Positions 1-8,435 of a stretch of 64,000 nucleotides of DNA are shown piece by piece (the stretch's first letter is position 1; each line of letters begins with the position of its first letter). The notes beneath the pieces were generated by a model. That model did no database searches. It saw only the letters and a list, made by a program, of their open reading frames with translations, and was not told the DNA's origin. The translations under genes and the position numbers were made by a program. Origin of the DNA: DAHUYF01 sp963838385 (GTDB taxonomy: Bacteria > Pseudomonadota > Alphaproteobacteria > ATCC43930 > CGMCC-115725); assembly GCA_963838385.1 (NCBI GenBank), contig CAWIRE010000006.1, positions 806,001-870,000 of the forward strand. The letters run 5' to 3'.

Positions 1-290
1 ATGCCGGCCTCGGCGGCTGGTGCCAGCTCCCGCTCGCCCTTCGACCGACCATACTCCAGCTTGTCGGCCTCTTCCTCCAGGTCGACAATGACCTCGCGCA
101 ATGTGTCGGTAAGGCCGCCATCGAACACGCTGCACTCGTTCAGGATGCGGCGAAACTCGCGTGCCAGTTCGCGCAGCCGCGCGACGCGCTTCTGCCGATC
201 GTGCATCGCGGCACAGTGAGCGGCCGGCGCGAGCAGGAATGTCCATGCATCGCCATGGTCGAACGCGCCGGAGCGCACCGACGTGATCAT
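1..290 (-). CDS. Hypothetical protein, 3' end outside the window
   Basis: Reading the minus strand from ATG at 290 gives an open frame that runs off the left edge (96 residues visible). It begins MITSVRSGAFDHGD and continues through a charged helical stretch containing RLRELAREFRRILNE and later REVIVDLEEEADKLEYG. A GAGGAG ribosome binding site lies at 301-306, about ten bases upstream; GTG at 293 is an in-frame alternative start. I do not recognise a family. The mid part looks like an amphipathic helix or coiled coil, without signal peptide or membrane segment. Coding is inferred from the good ribosome site and the charged, alphaproteobacterial-looking composition. The plus-strand frame over the same bases is rich in Ser/Arg and is judged a shadow. 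Confidence 0.55.
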   Translation of the reverse strand, partial: MITSVRSGAFDHGDAWTFLLAPAAHCAAMHDRQKRVARLRELAREFRRILNECSVFDGGLTDTLREVIVDLEEEADKLEYGRSKGERELAPAAEAG

Positions 291-493
291 CACTTGAATG
301 CTCCTCGATGTAGCGGCGGCGTGATCGGCCGCACCCATGTCGCGAAGTTAGATGACGGTTCGATGAAGGTTAAGGTCGGCGGCCGCGAATAGACCATTTG
401 CGAACAGCGATGAATTGGCGCTTGGCGCCGCCGGTCATCAACCGCAGGACATCAGGGTCGGATGATGTTCAACCGTCGCCGGGCGCACGGGCG

Positions 494-889
494 TTATTTC
501 TGCACAAGCAGCCCATCCCCATGGACGTACCAATCGGCACGTGACGACCAATGAACGTGACGGTCGGGGGCGGCGCCAAGCGGTTCATCGAAGCCTCCGG
601 CAGGAACGATCGCCTCGCGCCCGCTGCCGGTCAGGTGCGGCATGGGGCTGCCGCACGTCTTGCAGAACGCCGTCGCGAAGCTTCGCGCCCGCGGCAGGTC
701 GAAGCGCACGACGGACGCTTCTCCCCGCAGCCATCGCAGCGCCGAGGCTTTCACGATCACCTCGCAGGAATGCGCCGTTCCGGTGGCTTTCCGGCAACGC
801 GAGCAATGGCAGTTCAGGAAGAGATCGAAGGGTCCCTCGACCTCGAACGCAATCTCGCCACAGAGGCAGCTCCCCCGGAATGTCGCCAT
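494..889 (-). CDS. GFA (CENP-V/GFA domain) family zinc protein
   Basis: 131 residues, the usual size for a stand-alone GFA-domain protein. The family is named for glutathione-dependent formaldehyde-activating enzyme; most members have no proven substrate. The zinc ligand pattern is complete: CLCG near residue 8, then CHCSRC near residue 28, and CKTC near residue 96. These build the two zinc sites known in the family. It begins MATFRGSCLCGEI, with AGGAG seven bases before the ATG at 889. No signal peptide, so probably cytoplasmic. It is divergent from the DinB gene at 995, with about 100 bp between them that may hold both promoters. Fold assignment is secure; substrate is not. Confidence 0.9.
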   Translation of the reverse strand: MATFRGSCLCGEIAFEVEGPFDLFLNCHCSRCRKATGTAHSCEVIVKASALRWLRGEASVVRFDLPRARSFATAFCKTCGSPMPHLTGSGREAIVPAGGFDEPLGAAPDRHVHWSSRADWYVHGDGLLVQK

Positions 890-994
890 TCTCGTCTCCT
901 GAGAAATTGGGTCAGCGTAGACCTAACTGCCGCCGATCGAGATCGAGTAAAGTCGCGTTGCAGGGCTGACGCCGCGCCATCCCGGAGGAGAAGC

Positions 995-1573
995 ATGCCT
1001 GCCTCGCTCGTCGGCACCTTCCGCGCCATGGCCTACAGCAATGCCTGGGCGAACCATCGCCTGCTCGCCGCCTGTGCCCGACTGACGCAAGCGGAGTTCG
1101 AGGCGTCGCGCACGAGCTTCTTCCCCTCTCTCAAGGCGACGCTCAACCACATCCTGATCGTCGACTGGTTCTACGTCGACAGCCTGGAAGGCGGCCGGCT
1201 CGGACCCGAGGCGTGGGCCGATCCGGCGCCCTGTGCCGTGGTTGCGGCCCTGCAGCAGGAGCAGGCGGCCGTCGATCGTCGCCTGATCGCCGTCTGCGCA
1301 GCGCTGACCGAAGCCTCCTTGAGCGGCGAGGTGCGCGTCAACCGCGGCGACGCCGGGATCCAGGTAGAACGCCGCGATCGGCTGCTCCTGCACCTGTTCC
1401 AGCATCAGATCCACCATCGCGGCCAAGCCCACGCGATGCTCGCCGGCACGACCGTAGCGCCGCCGCAGCTCGATGAGTTCTTCTCCGCGGCCGAGGCGCC
1501 GTTGCGCGTCGCCGAGTTCGCCGCGCTCGGATGGAGCGAGGCAACGGTGTGGGACGCCAAGAGCTGCCGTTAG
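995..1573 (+). CDS. DinB family protein
   Basis: 192 residues starting MPASLVGTFRAMAYSNAWAN. The N-terminal YSNAWANHRLL, the central LNHILIVDWFYVDSL and the later HLFQHQIHHRGQAHAML motif are typical of the DinB/YfiT four-helix metal-binding fold, whose three histidines bind a divalent metal. Here the His of LNHI and the two of HHRGQ fit these roles. Members act as thiol-dependent transferases or are of unknown function; several are damage inducible. The start at 995 is chosen because GGAGGAG lies at 984-990, just upstream. The frame stays open further upstream, but that portion is antisense to the GFA gene and is not counted. Monocistronic as far as can be seen. Confidence 0.9.
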   Translation: MPASLVGTFRAMAYSNAWANHRLLAACARLTQAEFEASRTSFFPSLKATLNHILIVDWFYVDSLEGGRLGPEAWADPAPCAVVAALQQEQAAVDRRLIAVCAALTEASLSGEVRVNRGDAGIQVERRDRLLLHLFQHQIHHRGQAHAMLAGTTVAPPQLDEFFSAAEAPLRVAEFAALGWSEATVWDAKSCR

Positions 1574-1640
1574 ACCATTTCGTGAGCCCCATGGCGCCGG
1601 TCGAGCAACTGCAAGAAGAAATGGGAAGAAATGGGGCGCA

Positions 1641-1826
1641 CTAGCCGAACGCCAGGCGCCCATCCGTCCCGCCGCCGGTCATCGACCGGATGTCCAGCAA
1701 CAGCGCCTCGCGCTGGAATTCCCGGGCGAGCCGCCGCAGCTCCTCCTTGATCAGATCCTCGGTCGCCAGCTCCGCCAGTTTCCAGCATTGCCGCGCCCGC
1801 TCTCTGAGATAACCCGCATCACTCAT
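1641..1826 (-). CDS. Small helical hypothetical protein (61 aa)
   Basis: 61 residues, MSDAGYLRERARQCWKLAEL onwards, almost entirely predicted helix and strongly charged (IKEELRRLAREFQREALLL). Small proteins of this style are common and uncharacterised in alphaproteobacteria. A GGGAGGGACGGG stretch precedes ATG 1826 and decides the start; the frame remains open upstream but becomes Arg/Gly-rich junk. It resembles in size and charge pattern the small protein at 29974-30144 in this window (shared RERA core), though identity is low. No signal peptide or membrane segment. It stands alone, downstream of the sensor kinase gene and in the same direction. Function unknown. Confidence 0.6.
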   Translation of the reverse strand: MSDAGYLRERARQCWKLAELATEDLIKEELRRLAREFQREALLLDIRSMTGGGTDGRLAFG

Positions 1827-2140
1827 GATCCCGTCCCTCCCGGCGCCACCCTCTCGCAAGCCCGGCCGCCGTGGAGATGGCATAAAAGAGGCAGCGCGCG
1901 ATTTGCGCACAGTGTAACCGCGGCGCCACAACCCGCCGCGACCGCGCCGCGCCAGGGCCAAGGACGCGCCGAGTTGAGACCAAGCTCAGCGGTCGAAGAG
2001 GACAGGCAGAGTGAATTTAGCTGCGGCCGGCCGGCAGAAAGTAGCGACGCCCTCTGGCCATGGCGCCTCTCCGCAAGGCTCGGATGACGGCGTTAACGCT
2101 CGACAGGCGGGAAATCGCTCTGGCCCGTTTCCGAGACCCG
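1827..2140. other. Intergenic gap without recognisable gene
   Basis: About 310 bases between the stop of the sensor kinase (2141) and the start of the small protein (1826). It should hold the promoter of the small gene, read leftwards. I see no convincing ORF with a ribosome site, no RNA gene and no strong terminator hairpin. Confidence 0.5.
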
Positions 2141-4774
2141 TTACCCGTTGCCGCGCCCGGCGTCGCCATCGTGCGATGGCGGCGACGCGGGCGTCTGCGT
2201 GCGGTAAATGCGGTCGATGACGCTGCGCAGCGACTGGGCGCGATAGGGCTTGGGAATCACCGGGAAGCCTGCGGCCGAGGCGCTCACCACCTCGTCGCTG
2301 TAGCCGGTCGTCAGAAGAACGGGGAGCGCCGGATGGCGGCGGCGCAGCTCGCGCGCCAGGTCGACGCCGCTGATGCCGCCCGGCATGACGATGTCCGACA
2401 GCACGAGATCGACCTTCGCGCCGGCATCGAGCATGGCCAGCGCCTGCTTGGCGTTGCCGGCGGCGAGGACGGCGAAGCCCGCTTCGAGGAAGACGGTCTT
2501 GGCAAACTCCGTGACGCCGGGATCGTCCTCGACGATCAGCACCGTCGGTCCGTTCCGGGAGGGCACGGCGGGCACGTCGGCGGGCGGCGCGGGCGCTTGC
2601 TCCAGCGCGCGCATCTCCTCCACGCGCGGCAGGAACAGCGTGACGGTGGTGCCTTTGCCCGGCTGGCTGCTGAGGCTGAACGTGCCGCCGGACTGCTTGG
2701 CGAAGCCATAGACCTGGCTCAGGCCGAGACCGCTGCCGGCGCCGACCCCCCTGGTGGTAAAGAACGGCTCGAAGGCGTGCTCCAGGACCTCCGGCGACAT
2801 GCCGACGCCGGTATCTGCAAGGCTGAGGGCGACGAACTCGCCCTTCATCTGGGTGCCGTTGTACTGATCGTAGGCGAACGACACGTTGCGCCCCTCGATG
2901 CGCAGCACGCCGCCTGCCGGCATGGCAGCGCGGGCATTGACGGCAATGTTAAGGATCGCCAGCTCGAACTCGCCGGGATCGACGCGGATCGCGCCGAGAT
3001 CGGACTGAAGGTCGACCTCGATGCGGATGTCCTCACGCATCGCGCCGTGCAGCAGCTCGAGCACCGAGGTGATGCGGCTCTTGAGCTGCAAAACCTCGGG
3101 GAGCAGCATCTGCTGGCGCGAGAACGCCAGCAGATGACGGGTGAGGCTCGCGGCGCGCTCGGCCGCGTGCTGAACCGCCTTTAACGCCGGGCGCAGCCGC
3201 TCGTCGGCGAGGTTGGCGGCCAACACGTCGAGATAGCCCATGACCACGGTGAGCAGGTTGTTGAAGTCATGGGCGATGCCGCCGGTCAGCTTGCCGATCG
3301 CCTCCATGCGCTGCGCGCGGCGAAGCTGCTCCTGCGCCTTGCGCTCCTCGGTGATGTCGCGGGCGCTGCCCATGATCCACGCGATCCGGGCGGTCTCGTC
3401 CGTGACGGGAACCAGCGTCGTCTGAAAGGTTCGCTTTCCGATTGCGAGGGTCAGCGTCTCCTCGTAGCGAATTGGTTGGCCAAGCTCGACGCAGCGGCGG
3501 TAGTTCTCGATGATCGCGCCGACCGTCTCGGCCGCGACCACGTCATCGACGAGGCGGCCGGTCACCTCAGCACTCGACAGCCCGGTGACCCGCTCGGAGG
3601 CCGGGTTGTAGGCCTCGAAGCGGAAGCCGCCCTCGGCCGTCACGGCCACCACGAACAGGCATTCCGGCAGGTGCTCGAAATAGCCGCGATAGCGTTGCTC
3701 GCTGCGCCTGAGCTTCGTTTCCGCCGCCGCGCGGCGGTGCATCTCGGCTTCGAGCGTCGCGATCGCGGCCTGCTCGCGCCTCGCCCGACGCAGCGCCGTC
3801 CAGCTCGTCAGCACCAGCGCCGCCGCGGCCGCGGCACCGAAGGCGCCGTAGAGCATCGCGTCGAGGTACCATCCGCCGAGGATCGCGCGGTCGGTGCGAG
3901 CGAAGGAGACATAGAGGGGAAGGGCCCCGACCCTCAGAAAGGTGTATTCGCGCGCGAGGCCGTCGACGCTGCTCCTGAGCAATTGCGGGCCCGCGTCGCC
4001 TTCCGCCTTCGCCGCTGCCGGGAGCTGCGCTTTCACGGCGGCGACCTGTTCGCTGCGCTGAAAGGCGGGATAGCGGACGAGGTAGGTGCCGTCTTCCAGA
4101 AGGAGCGCAACCGTATCGTTCGGCTGCGACGCGACCGAGGCGAAGAAGCTCGAGAAATAGCGGGGATAGAGGACGATCTGGATGAGCCCGTCGAAGCGGC
4201 CGTCGCGGTCGAGCCGCGGGCGGCTGATGGCGAAGGAAACCCTGCCGCTCAGGCGGTCGGTGTAGGGATGCGCGATGAAGGTGCCGGCATCGCCGTTGCG
4301 GGCGGCGATGAGGTAATCGCGGTCGGAGACGTCCTCCGGCCGGGCGAGCGGCGGGCCGCGGCTCGTTACCCGCACGCGCCCTTTGTCGTCGATGAGTGTG
4401 ATGGTCTGGATCTGCTCGTACTGGCTGGCCAGATGCTGCACGAAGCCGTGGATATCTGCGGAAGTGGCGATGGCGTCCCAATCGAGGCCGCGCAGCCGAT
4501 CGTCGATCCGCGCGATGATCAGCTCCTGCCCTTCGACGATCTTGGCGGTGTGCTCCTCCAGCATGGCCGCGGAAATGCGCAGCGTGTTCTCCGCCGTGCG
4601 CACCGTCTCGCGCCGGTCGAGCCAGGCGGTGACGGCGAACAGCAGGGCCGGAACGAGGACCGACGCGGCAAGGACCACTCTAAGCGCGACAAGGGTGTTG
4701 TCGCGGCCGGCCGCACCGGCGGTCTTTGCTGCGCCGAACCAGCGCAGCAGCCACGTCATGAATTCGCGCATCAA
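2141..4774 (-). CDS. Hybrid sensor histidine kinase (dCache-PAS-HisKA-HATPase-REC)
   Basis: 877 residues. A first membrane helix at about 28-50 and a second at about 300-325 bracket a periplasmic region of some 250 residues that fits a double-Cache sensor (DYLIAARNGD and PYTDRLSG segments are typical). A PAS domain follows (about 360-475), then HisKA with the phospho-acceptor His502 in GGIAHDFNNLL, a HATPase with N box (NIAVNARAAM), DTGVGM and SGLGLSQVYG, and a C-terminal receiver with acceptor Asp794 in LSDIVMPGG. The AHDFNN type is frequent in alphaproteobacterial hybrid kinases. No partner regulator is adjacent, so the output is unknown; a small extracellular ligand is the likely signal. 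The start ATG at 4774 has an in-frame alternative at 4771. Confidence 0.93.
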   Translation of the reverse strand: MMREFMTWLLRWFGAAKTAGAAGRDNTLVALRVVLAASVLVPALLFAVTAWLDRRETVRTAENTLRISAAMLEEHTAKIVEGQELIIARIDDRLRGLDWDAIATSADIHGFVQHLASQYEQIQTITLIDDKGRVRVTSRGPPLARPEDVSDRDYLIAARNGDAGTFIAHPYTDRLSGRVSFAISRPRLDRDGRFDGLIQIVLYPRYFSSFFASVASQPNDTVALLLEDGTYLVRYPAFQRSEQVAAVKAQLPAAAKAEGDAGPQLLRSSVDGLAREYTFLRVGALPLYVSFARTDRAILGGWYLDAMLYGAFGAAAAAALVLTSWTALRRARREQAAIATLEAEMHRRAAAETKLRRSEQRYRGYFEHLPECLFVVAVTAEGGFRFEAYNPASERVTGLSSAEVTGRLVDDVVAAETVGAIIENYRRCVELGQPIRYEETLTLAIGKRTFQTTLVPVTDETARIAWIMGSARDITEERKAQEQLRRAQRMEAIGKLTGGIAHDFNNLLTVVMGYLDVLAANLADERLRPALKAVQHAAERAASLTRHLLAFSRQQMLLPEVLQLKSRITSVLELLHGAMREDIRIEVDLQSDLGAIRVDPGEFELAILNIAVNARAAMPAGGVLRIEGRNVSFAYDQYNGTQMKGEFVALSLADTGVGMSPEVLEHAFEPFFTTRGVGAGSGLGLSQVYGFAKQSGGTFSLSSQPGKGTTVTLFLPRVEEMRALEQAPAPPADVPAVPSRNGPTVLIVEDDPGVTEFAKTVFLEAGFAVLAAGNAKQALAMLDAGAKVDLVLSDIVMPGGISGVDLARELRRRHPALPVLLTTGYSDEVVSASAAGFPVIPKPYRAQSLRSVIDRIYRTQTPASPPSHDGDAGRGNG

Positions 4775-5026
4775 ACTCCACGAGCAGCCCAGGCGACGGC
4801 CCGCAGGCGCGCGCCGGTGGACGCATGTTTTCTAGTCATGCTAGCAGGCCGTCGTGGACGGCGCTGCAGCTTTTTGGGGTTGCATGCGCACAAGGAACGC
4901 ACGGCGCTCGTCGCCGGAACCGATGCGGCGCATCGTCGGCTGACCGGAAGCCATTGAGGAATCACACGCAGGCGGCGATTTTGGTGGCGGCCGGTCCCTG
5001 GTCAAGCCGCGGGAAGAAATGGGGTT

Positions 5027-5043
5027 CTCTGATCGCGTCAGAG
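5027..5043. repeat. Palindrome at the 3' end of the RAYT remnant
   Basis: CTCTGA-TCGCG-TCAGAG, a perfect 6-bp stem with a 5-base loop, preceded by AAATGGGG. It overlaps the stop codon of the transposase remnant. RAYT genes are commonly bounded by short palindromic REP-like elements, and a GGGGTCAGAGT-like sequence is often seen beside them, so this is probably the element's own end. Confidence 0.5.
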
Positions 5044-5570
5044 TAGATTTACCTGCCGCCGCTCGTCCTTGGCCTTGGGCGGCCGCCCTTTCGGCAGCGG
5101 CGTCACGCGCCGGCGCAGCGCCTTGGCGATCTTCCTTTGAAGCCGTCGCCGCCGAGCGCCCAGCCGCCATTCGTCGCCGCCCGCAGCGTCTCGATGAAAT
5201 CCGCATCGAGCGCCGGACGGAGCAGCGCCCAGTACTCCTTCTGCCGCTCGGCGTCGCTGCGCCCGAGCCCGCGATAGAGCGGATGATCGCTCACCAGCGG
5301 ATCGGCCGCTCCCGCGGCATGCGCCCGCCAGCTCGACCAGCGATAGTCGCGCGGATGCGCCACCATCCCGGCACGCACGGGATTGAACTCGATGTAGCAG
5401 CAGCAGGCGAGGAAATGGGCTTCGCTGTCGATCGGCGCCGCGCGATAGCGCCCGTCCCACAGTGTGCCGGTCCGCTGATGCCGGAAGGTCACGTAGCGCA
5501 CGTAGCGTCGGCCGAGCGATTGCATGACGCGCGGTGACGGGAGACGCCCTCGCCTCGACCGCGCGCCGCT
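5038..5570 (-). pseudogene. REP-associated tyrosine transposase (RAYT, IS200-like fold), truncated and frameshifted
   Basis: The readable part runs MQSLGRRYVRYV, then TGTLWDGRYRAAPIDSEAHF, YIEFNPVRAGMV, YRWSSWRAHA and a C-terminal PLPKGRPPKAKDERRQVNLL tail, all hallmarks of the RAYT (Y1 transposase) family, which act on REP palindromes. Two defects are visible. The N-terminal 80-90 residues with the metal-binding HUH motif are missing. A one-base deletion in the TTT run at 5136-5138 splits the last 40 residues into another frame; restoring one T gives FKRKIAKALRRR. Such a protein cannot nick DNA. The upstream limit is uncertain because similarity fades near 5560. Confidence 0.82.
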
Positions 5571-5647
5571 GGCGGCATCAAGCTTGCATAGCGGGAGGTG
5601 TAGGCCGCCCACTCCGGGGGGCCGTTAGTAAAGGAGCACGCGAGCGC

Positions 5648-5857
5648 ATGGTGCACAACGAGTACCAGGTGATGCTGAGGGTCAAGGGATCGAGCGCCTA
5701 CGTGGAGTCCGGCAGCATCACCGTTCCCCGATACGATACCGGACACGAGTTCTCGCACGACAAGTTCGGCGAGAACGTCCGCGTGCGCGTCGACGATCAG
5801 ACCGATGGCGATGCGACCACCGGGGTCAAGTGGGAGATATACCTCACAGAGGTCTGA
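5648..5857 (+). CDS. Small hypothetical protein (69 aa)
   Basis: 69 residues starting MVHNEYQVMLRVKGSSAYVE and ending WEIYLTEV. The pattern of alternating hydrophobic and polar residues suggests a small beta-sheet protein; no family is recognised. An AAGGAG at 5631-5636 lies 11-12 bases before ATG 5648. The frame is open further upstream, but that part lies antisense to the RAYT remnant and lacks a ribosome site. It sits between the transposase remnant and a 200-bp gap, so it may be part of the accessory region. Coding is supported by normal composition and the plausible ribosome site only. Confidence 0.5.
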   Translation: MVHNEYQVMLRVKGSSAYVESGSITVPRYDTGHEFSHDKFGENVRVRVDDQTDGDATTGVKWEIYLTEV

Positions 5858-6058
5858 CACGCCGTCAAGCCGAATGTCCGTCGGACCGTCAGCGCGATAT
5901 CACCGCGCCCCGCAGGGCTGCGTGACTGGCCCAGTGCAGGGATAATTTCAACGGCATCGAGGCGACACGCCTCTAATTCGATGACGCATTATCATGTAGC
6001 ACGCGGTGGCGCTCCACGAGCTTCTTTTGGGTAGTGTCTCAATTTGAATTGTAACACG

Positions 6059-6343
6059 TCAATCGAGTGCGCTGAGGTCTAGCGGGGGCTCTGGGGGCTT
6101 TCTGCGCCCAAGACCAACGAGATAATAGCCGGCCGCGTTCAGCTCCTTGTGGATAGCGCCTACCTGCCCGTCGGTAGCCCCATGTTGGCGAGCCCAAGCG
6201 GCGCTATCGTCAAAAATCTTGGTGACAGCCGCTTTGTCTGTCCGCTGAGGCAGAGGCCAGCTATTCATCTTCCCGTCTTCAAAACTGACGATCAGTTTGC
6301 CGCCCGTCGTCTTTACTGACATTCGCTTCGTGCTAAGCCTCAT
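6059..6343 (-). CDS. Hypothetical protein (94 aa)
   Basis: 94 residues, MRLSTKRMSVKTTGGKLIVS onwards, ending PLDLSALD. AAGGGGAG lies just before ATG 6343; ATG 6322 is an internal alternative. The protein has a short beta-like start followed by a helical middle (DKAAVTKIFDDSAAWARQHG) and a proline-rich tail. No signal peptide or membrane helix. No family recognised. It follows the lipoprotein gene at 6354 by ten bases, so the two are probably co-transcribed. The local base composition is visibly less GC-rich than the flanking housekeeping genes, which fits acquired DNA. Confidence 0.6.
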   Translation of the reverse strand: MRLSTKRMSVKTTGGKLIVSFEDGKMNSWPLPQRTDKAAVTKIFDDSAAWARQHGATDGQVGAIHKELNAAGYYLVGLGRRKPPEPPLDLSALD

Positions 6344-6353
6344 CGGGCTCCCC

Positions 6354-6752
6354 TTACGGTTTGAGAGCGCGGGCGTAGTGGGCGCAGCCGCCCATATTCC
6401 CGGACCACTGCCAATTCTTGATAGTGCCGCTTGAGTTCGTCGCGATTTGAATGGAGCAGTTGTAGTTCACCGGCACGAATTCCGTGCTCGTGGTCGCTCC
6501 CGTGATGGGGACCGTGCCGACCATTCCTGTCGTGTAATTGGTAGTCGTCATCGGCATGACGGAATTCTGGCTACTGCCCCATACATAAATTGTATCGCCC
6601 AACATTTCGCGTTTTGCGTTCGGGTATCCCAGGCGCGCCACCGCGGCGTGGATGTCCTGCCCTACCAAGCTCTGAAGCCCCTCGTTCATGTTCCGGGAGA
6701 CGCACCCAGTCAGCGCGGCTGCAGCAAGCACAATAGCGAGGATGCGCTTCAT
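6354..6752 (-). CDS. Small outer-membrane-type lipoprotein
   Basis: 132 residues with a short signal peptide and lipobox ALTGC, cleavage expected before Cys17. The mature part begins CVSRNMNEGLQSLVGQDIHA, a segment resembling small SmpA/OmlA-like or phage-associated lipoproteins that start with 'L.G.....V...LG.P'. A Thr/Asn-rich middle (MPMTTTNYTTGMVG) follows. GGGAGG is placed about ten bases upstream of ATG 6752. The gene is the first of a pair with the 94-residue protein. Lipoprotein nature is clear; role is unknown. Confidence 0.8.
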   Translation of the reverse strand: MKRILAIVLAAAALTGCVSRNMNEGLQSLVGQDIHAAVARLGYPNAKREMLGDTIYVWGSSQNSVMPMTTTNYTTGMVGTVPITGATTSTEFVPVNYNCSIQIATNSSGTIKNWQWSGNMGGCAHYARALKP

Positions 6753-6891
6753 TATTCTGTCCTCCCTCCCCTGGGCACACGCTTCCCCATGCGCGCCATC
6801 TTAGGTCCGTTCGCGCAGTACTACTATCGCAAAAGTAGTATAGGCCAGGTCGCGCTCAAAGCGAGGCGCGGGAGAGCCATTCCCAGTGGCC

Positions 6892-7599
6892 TTAAACCTC
6901 CGTTCCCGCCGTCGCCATCACCGGCTCGAGCAAGCCGGCATCATCATTCTTCACGCTGTTGACCCTGGTACTGATCGAGAAAGCGCGCATCCTCTCGGCC
7001 GGATACGGCTTCAACAGCGCCTTCAGCTCCTCCGGGCTCGCCGTCTCCTCATCCAGCCACGCCGGCCAGGCCTCCTCCGGCAGGATGACGGGCATACGGT
7101 CATGGATGGGCCCCACCAGCTCGTTCGGCGGCCCGGTGATGATGGTACACGTCCTGATCCACTCCGCGCCCTCGCCGCCCGCCTTGTGTCGCCAGTTCTC
7201 CCATAGGCCCGCGAAGGCGAAGAGCGGCCCGTCGGTCGGGACGATGGCGTAAGGCGTCTTCGTCTTGCCGGCCCGGCGCCACTCGTAAAACCCGCTGGCG
7301 GGGATGATGCAGCGGCGCGACTTGAACGCATCCTTGAACGCCGGCGTCGTCGCCAGCGTCTCACAACGGGCGTTGATGGTGCGGGCCCCGAACTTCAGGT
7401 CCGCGGCCCAATGAGGGACCAATCCCCAGCGCAGCGCGTCCAGCGAGCGCTCGCCGGTCTTCGGGTTGAAGCGCACCGCGAGCACCTGATCCGTCGGCGC
7501 GATGTTGTAGCGCGCCGGGTAATTGGGCGCGGCGTTCCGGGTCCGGAATATCCGCGTGGTCTCCGATGCCGGGATGTCGTTGAGGAAGCGGCCGCACAT
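6892..7599 (-). CDS. yedK: SOS response-associated peptidase, YedK/HMCES (SRAP) family
   Basis: 235 residues beginning MCGRF. SRAP proteins shield abasic sites in single-stranded DNA: after removal of Met1 the catalytic Cys2 forms a thiazolidine link with the abasic sugar. The motifs are all present: Cys2, ARYNIAPTDQVLAVR with the active-site Asn, LRWGLVPHWA, INARCETL, the CIIPASGFYEW motif with the catalytic Glu, and the ITGPPNELVGPIHDRMPVIL motif with the catalytic His (motif given in part). Length is normal. The start is fixed by the need for Cys at position 2. It stands alone on the minus strand beside the accessory region. Constitutive or damage-induced expression cannot be judged; I saw no clear LexA box. 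Confidence 0.95.
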   Translation of the reverse strand: MCGRFLNDIPASETTRIFRTRNAAPNYPARYNIAPTDQVLAVRFNPKTGERSLDALRWGLVPHWAADLKFGARTINARCETLATTPAFKDAFKSRRCIIPASGFYEWRRAGKTKTPYAIVPTDGPLFAFAGLWENWRHKAGGEGAEWIRTCTIITGPPNELVGPIHDRMPVILPEEAWPAWLDEETASPEELKALLKPYPAERMRAFSISTRVNSVKNDDAGLLEPVMATAGTEV

Positions 7600-7708
7600 G
7601 ATCGGGATTGTGGTGCCGGCCGTCCGCCGGTCAAGGCGCCCTTGACTCGATCCATGGCGCTCGCTTCAACGATCCGATCGTCGGGGGACGATCAGCGAGT
7701 GGCACGCC

Positions 7709-7906
7709 ATGTCCACTGAATGGATGGATATCCCCTGCTCCTTCTGCAGCAAGGCCCACCGCGAAGTCGCGTTCATGATCGCCGGGCCCCGCGCCTACAT
7801 CTGCGACCGTGACACGCTCGAGGCCGAGCGCCGGCGCGGCAAGCCCAAGAGCCGTCAGGCGCCGAATAGCGGAAAGTCTTTGCCTCCGCTGCCCAAATCA
7901 TGCTGA
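7709..7906 (+). CDS. Stand-alone ClpX-type zinc-finger-like small protein with a missing Cys
   Basis: 65 residues. Residues 10-40 (CSFCSKAHREVAFMIAGP then AYICDRD) closely follow the ClpX N-terminal zinc-binding domain, CxxC...IAGP..YICDxC. The fourth zinc ligand, Cys in ICDxC, is Asp here, so zinc may be bound with three Cys plus another ligand or not at all. In ClpX this domain binds adaptors and substrates; stand-alone versions are uncharacterised. After it comes a basic tail (RRRGKPKSRQ). No AAA+ part is attached. The 3' end overlaps the start of the next membrane protein by seven bases, suggesting coupling. ATG 7724 is an alternative start. Confidence 0.65.
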   Translation: MSTEWMDIPCSFCSKAHREVAFMIAGPRAYICDRDTLEAERRRGKPKSRQAPNSGKSLPPLPKSC

Positions 7907-8267
7907 TCGCCGCTCTCGTCATTCTCGGGGCCGCCGTGCTGCTGGGCTCCGTGCTCGCGGTGCTACATCTGCGCCGGCAAGGCGTGGCACCGCCGGTGTT
8001 CCTAGGCGCGCTGCATGGGCTTCTCGCTATCAGCGGCTTCGTCTGCCTCCTTCTCGCGTTGCGCGGGTCACCACGGGGGTTGGAGACGGGCACGCCGCCT
8101 TCGGCCTGATCGCCGCGACGCTGATTGGGCTGGCGGCATTGGCGGGCGGCGGGATTCTCGCCGCCCATCTCCTCAAGAAGCGGTTCACGGGGATGCTGAT
8201 CGGCATCCATGCCACACTGGCAATCGCCGGCTTCGTCATCCTCGCCGCTTACCTGCTCGCGGGGTAG
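7900..8267 (+). pseudogene. Small four-helix membrane protein with internal duplication, one frameshift
   Basis: The first half (69 residues from ATG 7900) has two membrane helices and the motif LGALHGLLAISGFVCLLLAL; the second half, in the next frame, repeats the plan with LIGIHATLAIAGFVILAAYL. One base appears to be lost near 8085-8097; joining the frames gives a protein of about 122 residues with four helices, a length and layout I know from uncharacterised alphaproteobacterial proteins. The two halves look like a tandem duplication of a two-helix unit. If the frameshift is real, a two-helix protein of 69 residues is made. It overlaps the zinc-finger-like gene by seven bases. Confidence 0.65.
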
Positions 8268-8435
8268 CAGCACAACAGGCAGTCGGTTCCTCCGAGTGAC
8301 GAACTCAAGCGCGAAGGTAGAATTTTGCGACGCATGTACAATTTCCAGAATCCATGCCAGATTGATAGTCAGGTCGGCCTGTTTAGGGTGCGTGCGGTTT
8401 GTCGCGCTCTGTCGGACCGGTTGGGAGAGCTGAAC

